DNA from: Apium graveolens
Taxonomy: Eukaryota; Streptophyta; Magnoliopsida; Apiales; Apiaceae
DNA: 64,000 bases
NCBI RefSeq assembly: GCF_009905375.1
Contig: NC_133657.1
Span: forward strand, 47,063,134-47,127,133
Direction of reading: 5' to 3'
The translations under genes were made by a program, and so were the position numbers. The notes beneath the pieces were generated by a model. The model was given only the letters and a program-made list of their open reading frames with translations, had not been told where the DNA came from and did no database searches. Below, piece by piece: positions 55,655 to 64,000 of the stretch (within the stretch, counting starts at the first letter, position 1; each line of letters opens with the position of its first letter).

Positions 55655-57624
55655 TAGGTTGCGCATATAGAGATTCATATAAAAAAATTCAGATTTTTTA
55701 TGCATGTATGGATTTGTTATGATTTTTGCAAGTTTATTTAGATTTAATTATGAATTAATTTGAAATAATTTTTGCATAAGATCTTGACTATTGATTTGGG
55801 TTCTACAAGTGTTGTAGATCATCTATGTATTTTTTTCATAATTTTGTGATGTGTAGATTATTTATTATGAATTTTTTAAAATTGTTTTAATTAAAATTCA
55901 TGAAATAATTATGCATGTGAATAATTATGATTAAAATTTGCACAAGGACCCCTGGCTGATCTGTTAATTTTCTGCTACTTCCTGATTTAAGAAATTATTA
56001 TTTTGATTTTTATTAATTTATTAATTAAATGTTAATTGATTTATTAATAGTAAAATTAAAATAATAACATTTTAATAAAAGTTATTAAGTGAGGGAGTAA
56101 AGGAAAAGGGGTGGTTACCTTTTTGTTGTAACGGCTGGAAATAAACGGATAAACGGTTGAGAAGAAAGAAAACAAAAAAAATTCTGCAAGGTCGGCTGTG
56201 CCAGACGCGTGTAGCGCACGCGGGAGTGGGGTCGCGCATTCTGTGAATGCGTTACACACTGTTGCGCATTTACGAAATGCGTTACACACTTAAAAGGCTC
56301 AACAGTGTTGTAATGCATTACCGAAATGCGTTACAACCCCTGTAACGCGTTCCTGTAATGCGTTACAGCCCGTCTATCCACATTAAATTTGATTTTTTGG
56401 GAGTTTCGTAACTCCGTTTTGGGGGTGAAATATATTGTTGGATTCGTTTTTCCGAGACGGATCTAATGGAGTGGTCAAATATTTGTTATATAAAAGTCTT
56501 GAACTTTTTATATTTCCGAAAGTGTTTTAAAGCATGTTTTAATTGTTTTAATTGCTTTTAAATGCTATAATAAATCCATACATCATTATATAAATGTGTG
56601 ACATGATATTACTTGCATGCTTACTTGTTTATTTATTTATATATATGAGATATATGCCTATATTTACCATGCGATGATAGATTTAGGTGAACTTAAATCA
56701 AAATAAGGCGTGCTCTAGAAAATCTAGAATATGAATCGTTTCTTGCCTTAACAATAATACTATGAATACAATCATGAGATTCTTGTGTTTATGAAACACG
56801 TAATTAAATATGAATTTTCAATTTTGAGAGAAAGGATGATTTTGTCAAAAGCAGATTTCGATCTGTAAGAAAGGGGTATTAAGTGACACCTCTTGACAAT
56901 GCTCCCCCCGATCTGGGAATCATCTGATTATCGATTATTAATTTGAAATATTTAATTTAAAAGGAAGAATCTATTTATAATATGATTATGATTGTAACAT
57001 AATATAATCTCTCTAAAATTAAATAATATCAAGTAGTAATTGGCCAATGTCACAACGAGCTTGTGTCGGTCAAATCCTTCCAACATGGTAGAAAGTAGTT
57101 CTTATTTTTAAATCATTGTCATTTCGTGCTACAGCCGAGGGCTTTAATTTCGAAATAAGAAATACTTGTCTATTACATAGAGATGTGTACATTGAATTAG
57201 AATCTAATGGGTCATTACGTGCTGCAGCCGTGGGCCATTGGAGACTGATTCAATTGTACGAAATATTGGGTTAGACTTGACTTAGAATATTGAGTCTGTC
57301 GTGCTATAGCCATGACTCAATTATTCAAGAGGCTAAAGTTTTATTAGGGAATAACATAAGATGTAATTGACAAGAGTTGTCTGCCTATTGGACATCACAT
57401 GACATTTCGTGCTACAGCCGAGGTTGTGTGATGGAATGTAGGATCCCTATTCCCACTAGCATTATGAATGCTTAATTTTTCACTTAAGGGGGTTGTATAA
57501 ATTAGATAAACTAGTAGGAACCACTTCTGAATAAAGACCTGATTCATATAATGTTTTGAAATGAAATTAAATATTTGCTAAGTGTTGATATATGTTCATC
57601 ATTTACAGATTTATTATATACGTT
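55655..57624 (+). other. Long untranslated leader of element F, with repeats
   Basis: No coding region I can support. It has four exact AATGCGTTACA copies at 56246, 56276, 56325 and 56357, and four CGTGCTACAGCCG-like copies at 57125, 57218, 57300 and 57408. The GC-rich island 56190-56380 stands out from the AT-rich surroundings. Confidence 0.7.
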
Positions 57625-60600
57625 ATGTCTTCTGCACTATCACTCCAGAGTATACTAGATGCTCACAAGTTGACTGGTCCTAATTTTGCTGACTGGCTTC
57701 GAAACTTGAGAATTGTTCTCAGGGTTGAGAAGCTGGAATATGTGCTTGACTCACCTAAGCCTACTGAACCTGCTAATGATGCGCATAATGATGAACATGT
57801 TGTGTATCGTAAGTGGATAGATGATGTAAATGTTGCTAAATGTATCATACTAGCTTCCATGAACATTGAGCTATAGAAGGAGCATGAGCATATGGATGCT
57901 CACACTATCCTTATTCATCTACAAGAGTTGTATGATGTGGCAGGGAGGACAGCTCGATATGAGATATCGAAGGAGCTATTCGGTTGTAGGATGTCCGAGG
58001 GATCATCTATGAATGACCATGTAGTTAAGATGATCAATTTAATTGAACGTCTTGGACAACATGGTTTTGCCATGGATGGGGAGCTGAGCCAAGACTTGGT
58101 CTTGCAATCACTTCCGGGTTCGTTCTCACAGTTTTTTGTGAACTTTCACATGAATAAGCTGGATGTCAGCCTAGCTGAACTCCACAACATGTTGAAGACT
58201 GCGGAATCGAATTTTCCCTCTAAGAACAGCTCTGTTCTTCTAATTGGTGAAGGTTCCAATCCTAAGAAAAGGAAGAAGAACCCTTCCAAGAAGAAGAAAG
58301 TAGGTGAGAAAAAGCCTGTTCCACCAAAAGCTGAAGACCCCAAGAGCAAAGCTGTTTGCTTCTACCGTAATAAGGTGGGGCACTGGAAGAGGAACTGCAT
58401 GGTTTACCTTGCAGAATTGAAGAAGAAGAAGGGTAGTGAGACTACCGCTTCTGTTTCAGGTATGTTCACGATTGAAGTGAATATGTCATTAATTCAAATT
58501 TCTACTTGGGTATTGGATACCGCCTGTGGTTCTCATATTTGCAATTCATTGCAGGGACTAAGGAGAAGTAGGACTCTTGAGGAAGAGGAGGTGATTCTAC
58601 GGATGGGAAATGGAGCAAGAGTTTCTGCTGAAGCTGTAGGATCATTTCATTTACATATGCCTACGTGCAAGCATATTGTTTTAAATATTTGGTATTTTGT
58701 TCCCTCGATTGTGAGGAATATTATTTCTATTCCCATGTTAGACTTGGCTGGATTTTCGTTTATTATTCAGAATAATAAATGTTCAATTCTTAGAGATAAC
58801 GTTCTTTATGGAAGTGGTATTTTAAATAATGGCCTGTATGTATGTGATGTAGAGCATAATTTACTACAAATTGAACATACTAATAAAAGACAAAGGGATG
58901 ATGAAAATCTCACCTTTTTGTGGCACTGTAGACTTGATCATATTAGTGAAAATAGACTGCGGACATTGCATAAGGAAGGGTTACTTGACCCCTTTGATTT
59001 TGAATCATATCCTATATGCGAGTCTTGTCTATTAGGTAAAATGACCAAATATCCATTTAGTGGACATGGAGAGAAGGCTACGGATTTGCTAGGATTGGTA
59101 CACCCAGATGTATGTGGACCAATGTCTACACAAGCCATGGGTAGATTTTCATACTTCATTACTTTCATAGATGATCGATCTAGATTCGGATATGTGTATT
59201 TGATGAAACACAAGTCTGAAGCCTTTGAAAAGTTCAAAGAATATAAGCATGAAGTGGAGAAACAAACCAAACATAGTATTATAACTCTTCGATTAGATCG
59301 AGGTGGTGAATACTTGAATGGAGAGTTTCTAGATTATCTCAAAGAAAATGGTATAGTCTCCCAGTGGACTCCTCCATATACTCCATAGTTGAATGGGGTA
59401 TCTGAAAGGAGAAATCGAACTTTGTTAGACATGGTTCGGTCCATGATGAGCTATGCGCATCTTCCAGTATTCCTGTGGGGTTATGCATTGGAAACCTCAG
59501 CATATTTACTGAATAAGGTGCCTCCCAAATCTGTTCCTCAAACTCCATATGAGATATGGAAAGAAAGGAAACCAAGTCTTAAACACGTTAAGATTTGGGG
59601 ATGTCCAGCTTATGTCAAGAAAGTTGACCCTGATAAGCTGGAATCTCGATCCGTAAAATGTAGTTTTGTGGGATATCCTAAAGAGACTTTAGGGTATTAC
59701 TTTTACACCGATCATAGGGTGTTTGTCTCCAGACATGCTACCTTCCTGGAAAAGCAGTTTATCCTTGAAGGAAACAGTGGGAGCAAAATTGAACTTGATG
59801 AAGTTCAAGAAGCACAAACTACTACGGTTCAAGTGGAAACACCTATTCAGACTGAACAACCTTCTGTGGAACAGCCCATACGTAGGTCAGGGAGAGTGTC
59901 TCGCCAACCTGAGAGGTATTATGTCCTTGTCATTGAGAATGACAATGAGTTGTCAATCATTGATGATGACTACCCTATGACCTATAATGAGGCTATGAGT
60001 AATGTTGACTCAGAGAAATGGCAAAGTGCCATGAAATCCGAAATGGAATCTATGTTTACCAACCAAGTATGGACTTTGGTTGAAGCACCTGAGGGTGTGA
60101 AGCCTATTGAGTGCAAATGGGTATACAAAAGAAATATTGGAGCAGATGGCCAGGTGGAGACCTATAAGGCTAGGCTCATGGCGAAATGATTCATACAAAG
60201 GCAAGGGATTGACTTTGATGAAACTTTTTTGCCTGTAGCCCTGTTAAAATCAATTCGGATTTCGCTTGCGATTGCTGCTTACTACAACTGTGAGATCTGG
60301 AAAATGGACGTGAAAACGGCCTTCCTCAATGGGAAACTTAAAGAGGAAGTGTATATAACACAGCCAGAGGGTTTTCTTTTCAAGGGAAATGAACACCTAG
60401 TGTGTAAGCTGCTGCAAACCATATATGGTTTAAAGCAAGCTTCTCGTAGATGAAACATCCGTTTTGATGAGACAATCAAGGAGTTTGGTTTTATCAAAAA
60501 TATAGATGAACCAGGTGTCTACAAGAAGGTTAGTGGGAGCGTGGTAACATTTCTTGTATTGTATGTGGATGACATACTTCTTGTAGGACATGATATACCG

Positions 60601-61551
60601 ATGCTGCAATCAGTCAAAGTGTGGCTATCGAAGAACTTAACTATGAAGGACTTGGGAGAAGCATCCTACATTCTCGGTATGAAGATCTATAGAGATAGAT
60701 CTAGAAGAATGATAGGTCTTACCCAGGGTACATACATCCAGAAAGTGCTTAAAAGGTTTAGCATGGAAAACTCCAAACGAGGTCTCATACTAATGAGCCA
60801 TGGAGTGTCCCTTTCCGAAAAGATGTCTCCTAAGACACCTGAGGAAAGAGAGCGTATGAGTAAGATTCCTTATGCTTCAGCAATAGGATCTATCATGTAC
60901 GTGATGTTATGTATTAGGCATGATGTTGCTTATTCAATTAGTGTGATGAGCAGATATCAGTCCGATCCAGGTGAAGACCACTGGAAAGCATTGAAGAACA
61001 TCCTTAAGTACTTGCAAAGGACTAAGGATATTTTTCTTGTTTTTGGTGGTGGATCTGAGTTGAAAATAGAGGATTATACTGACTCTAGTTTTCAATCAGA
61101 AAGTGATGATAGCAAATCCATGTCAGGGTACGTGTTTACTCTGAATGGTGGTGCGATTAGTTGGAAGAGTTCCAAACAGTCTACAACAGCTGAGTCCACA
61201 GCGGAAGCAGAATATATAGCTGCAAGTGAGGCTACAAAAGAAGCCATTTGGATGAGGAAATTTGTTTCTTAGTTGGGAGTTCTTCCTAGCATTGAGGACC
61301 CTATTGTGTTGTATTGTGATAACAACGCAGCAATAGCACAAGCCAAGGAACCTAAGTCTCATAAAAATTCCAAACATGTTTTGCGACGCTTTCATTTGAT
61401 TAGGGAAATCATTGAAAGAGGAGATGTCAAGATTGAGAGAGTTGACACACATAACAATGTAGCAGACCTACTCACAAAGTCATTGTCTCAGATTTACTTT
61501 GATCGTCATAAAGAGAAGATGGGTATTAGATACCAGGGTGATTGGCTTTAG
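57625..61551 (+). pseudogene. Copia gag-pol of element F
   Basis: The likely start is MSSALSLQSILDAHKLTGPN at 57625. Gag (LTGPNFADWLRNLRIVL) leads to a zinc knuckle reading CFYRNKVGHWKRNC, whose second Cys is Arg. Protease WVLDTACGSHIC; integrase zinc region (LWHCRLDH, CESCLLGK) and core ([28 protein letters not shown]); RT (KMDVKTAFLNGKLKEEV; LYVDDILLVG); RNase H (IEDYTDSSFQSESDD, STAEAEY, KHVLRRFHLIREI); end YQGDWL. The whole is one frame without frameshift. In-frame stops are TAG 57874-57876, TAG 59386-59388, TGA 60187-60189, TGA 60451-60453 and TAG 61270-61272. Enzyme motifs are otherwise well kept. Confidence 0.94.
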
Positions 61552-61554
61552 TTC

Positions 61555-61564
61555 AAGTGGGAGA
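61555..61564 (+). other. Polypurine tract of element F
   Basis: AAGTGGGAGA lies just before the 3' LTR. Confidence 0.8.
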
Positions 61565-61565
61565 T

Positions 61566-63108
61566 TGAAAGTGTTTGTCCTAAATACAATCATGTATGAT
61601 GAGTTAGGAAGAACTTTCTTGTATTCCTATTTGATTTCATTTAAATTAATAAAAGACTTGTTTTAAATAAGATGCTCCATAGTTTAGAGTAAAGCTTCTA
61701 AAATTATAATGAGATTATAATAGTGAGATCTAGAAGATGATAACTCTAGACTTAAACAGTTCCTGATCATAGGATAACTAATCGATGTTAATGGATCCAC
61801 AAAGATTGGTACATACTATGCTTGCTCCCTTCAGGAGGATGTCTGTTCTCATATGCATTTGTGTGGTGACAGTATAGCTAGTATGTAGGTGCTTATCAGG
61901 GAATAAGTTCACTGAACATGACTCGATAAGTTGAACAACTAATGAAGATTACTCACGTGTCAATAGTTATTCACTGAGTGATAGTTGTACAAGTGTCCTT
62001 AGACTTGAGATCGTTAAAGTTATCTTGTATATAATGAACTGTGCTTTGGTTTAGTCCTTGGTCTCAAGGACATCCATTAGGTCTATTCTGGGCATAGGGA
62101 TTTGTGTATAGAGATAGTTAACATCAATAGAGGATCTACCCCTTCCAGTATATGAAGAGAATATCATATGTTATTCTTAGTATGCGAGTTCTGGAATCTC
62201 TAGCCAGAGTGCATGAAATTAGAAAGGAGTTTCTAATTTGCATTAATATGAACTTTGTATTATGAAGAAGAAATCATATGATTAAATTTGATAGGGCTGA
62301 CACGAGATCCATGCCTTGTATTTAATCGGGATATTGTAAGGGTAGAAGGAATTCATTGTACGGCAACGAGTCACTGACGGGGTCTTGGTATTCTAAGCAG
62401 TGAATTCATATTATCCGGATAGTCGCGATATATTGAGAAGCATCACTCACGATGTAGAATAAATATAATTAATCAGTTAATTATATTTAGTGAATTTTAT
62501 TATTCATGTAAATAATCAATAAAAGTTTATTATTATTTATTTCTACTACTGACATAATATTGATCCTACAGGGTCACACCATAAAAGAATATTTTCTTTG
62601 ATGAAATAATGAGAGAGAGAATTATTTTCTAAATAGTTTAGAAAAAGAAATAATTATTAAAATAGTTTTTATTATTATAAAGCATTTTATAAAGATAAAA
62701 TGTGGGGCTAATATATATATATATATTGATATATTATTATAAAACCCTAGGAGAGCCCTATAAATAGAATGAGATGGCTCAATCTAAACACACTCTTGGT
62801 TTTATGAAAACCCTAAGAAGAGCTAGCCTCCATCTTCTTCCTCTCTCTCTCTCTCTCAAAACTCCATCTTTATAAAAGCTTGGTTTTATAAAAAGCTTCA
62901 TCGAAGATGATCATTCTTGGTGGATACCGGTAGAGTGCTCCACAGACTGAGGAGCAACTGCTAGCAACCATTTTATAAAGCTTCGATTTTCAAGGTATGG
63001 TTACGATTCCTCCGGTTTTCTGATTTATACATTGTTCTATATGTGCGATACATGGTTTTTACGGAATAATTGTTATATCACGCTTCTGCTCATCCGTAAA
63101 TTCCTTCA
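61566..63108 (+). repeat. 3' LTR of element F
   Basis: TGAAAGTG to CCTTCA, TATA box TATAAATAG near 62758, shorter TA run than the 5' copy. TTAAG follows. Confidence 0.92.
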
Positions 63109-64000
63109 TTAAGTACCAGTCGTGAACAAATATATCACTAATTTGAGAGCAGCATGCTAATGTACATACCTGAGAGTATACATGTATTGAGTTAACACAT
63201 GAACCGGATAGGCCAAATCAAGCCTGCAAATAATATGGTATATAAGACATCTAATCAAATGTCTACATCTTGTACCATCTATAAGCAAAGGGAAATCTGA
63301 TTCCCAAAAGTAACTCATGGTGTTGGTCTATTAGTAGTTAGATATTTACTTCGTCTGATGCATAAGCCATCGTTCTGTATTATGGTGCACGTGAATTCCT
63401 AAAAATAGCTCAAAGGACCAAGGTCCTTGATCTTAAACCGAGTACTAAGAAAATCAGTAATCTGAGCCACAAGAGAGACATTGTTACCTATAATAACCAT
63501 ATCATCCATATAGACCATGAGATAAACCAAATCAGAGCCTTGAGAAAAGAGAAACAGACTAGAATTTCCATTTGTCTGCAGAAAATTAAATGCAAGTAGA
63601 ACAGATGATAAATTAATAAATCACTGGCGAGGGACATACTTTAAGCTATATAGAGACTTGTGTAGATGATAGACTAACTTCCGAGTAAGAAGTTTCTCTT
63701 GGATAAAAAACAAATCCCAAGGTTCAAGCCTAAAATACAATTATACATATATTGTGTTTTGCATTTTTGAATGTTAAAATAGCCTTTTGGAATGACCATA
63801 AAAAAACATTTTTTTTACCAACAAGTTTAGGAAATCGTGTTCAAACTTTATGTTCTTTATAAAATAATGACTATGACGTCAGATTAATAATTTTATCGGG
63901 GTATATAAGAATTTATGGGTGTTTCGGAATACAATTGATTTTTCGTCTTTGGACATGTCTATTAAAATATGTTGGAAAATATTTTTACGTGGTTTGATTG
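63109..64000 (-). pseudogene. Copia G, copy Y, part 3 (RT remnant, runs off the window)
   Basis: Collinear with 34628 to about 35510 of copy X. The minus strand includes YMDDMVIIGN (near 63480-63520), the RT catalytic box, and the SLY/VPRQ region near 63640. Frequent stops. Confidence 0.85.

Larger units (their letters stand above)
54049..63108 (+). mobile_element. Element F: Copia, complete length, one frame with five nonsense codons
   Basis: LTRs of 1593 and 1543 bp with TGAAAG...TTCA ends, and a perfect target duplication TTAAG (54044-54048 and 63109-63113). Copy X of Copia G has the empty site at 34628-34632. A 1.95 kb leader, a gag-pol frame of about 1300 codons and a polypurine tract follow. 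The LTRs differ by about 3.5% by eye plus a 36-39 bp indel near 54144 and a shorter TA repeat in the 3' copy. Clade within Copia not assigned. Confidence 0.93.

Noticed and set aside
56056..56318. Overlapping minus-strand frames in the F leader with repeated MCNAF-type words
   Set aside because: They translate the AATGCGTTACA repeats; frame and strand are incidental.

Overview
The window is plant nuclear DNA, almost certainly from an angiosperm with a large repeat-rich genome. It is a nest of LTR retrotransposons. I found no intact host gene, rRNA or tRNA gene. Lineages seen are Ty3/gypsy chromoviruses (probably Tekay/Del-like), a Tat-like gypsy derivative, Sirevirus-like Copia elements with an extra 3' ORF, and other Copia elements. 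A ~435 bp piece of plastid ycf1 sits inside one gypsy element. The species cannot be fixed from this sequence.

Layout, with my labels. 1-4514: 3' end (integrase, chromodomain, 3' LTR) of gypsy element A. 4515-5759: 3' part of an older LTR of the same family. 5760-6155 and 16520-17590: two halves of a decayed minus-strand Copia remnant R, split by gypsy element C (6156-16519, LTRs 2082 and 2236 bp, near-matching 5 bp target duplication). C has degenerate gag-pol plus the ycf1 insert. 17591-19063: AT-rich sequence without a gene. 19064-32364: element D, a complete-length minus-strand Sirevirus-like Copia (13.3 kb, LTRs 1103 bp each and about 0.9% different, target duplication TTAAG). 32365-33035: unassigned. 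33036-35570: 3' end of minus-strand Copia G, copy X. 36068-38088: plus-strand Copia gag remnant H. 38121-41200: Tat-like gypsy T, in which gag is fused by a large deletion to an antisense ORF with its own TATA box and two minisatellites. 41201-64000: second copy of G (copy Y), broken by element E (42428-53699, minus-strand Sirevirus-like, target duplication TAACT) and element F (54049-63108, plus-strand Copia, target duplication TTAAG).

Copy X of G keeps the uninterrupted target sites of both E and F, so their insertion is shown within the window itself. By-eye LTR divergence orders the insertions C (about 6-8%), E (about 4.5%), F (about 3.5%), D (about 0.9%, youngest). All coding regions are broken, mostly by in-frame stops; E has also lost the reverse transcriptase YVDD box.

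The most unusual signal is in D and E. Each carries its own short oligonucleotide repeated through LTRs, untranslated spacers and the variable parts of its ORFs. In D it is ATCCGTTGA, at least 46 copies, several paired as perfect hairpins and read in three different codon contexts. In E it is ATCAGAACTT, at least 16 copies. Both elements also show a TATA box and a short leader before an ACAATGGC start in the region between pol and the 3' LTR, suggesting an internal promoter, and a very short GT...AG interval at the gag-pol boundary.
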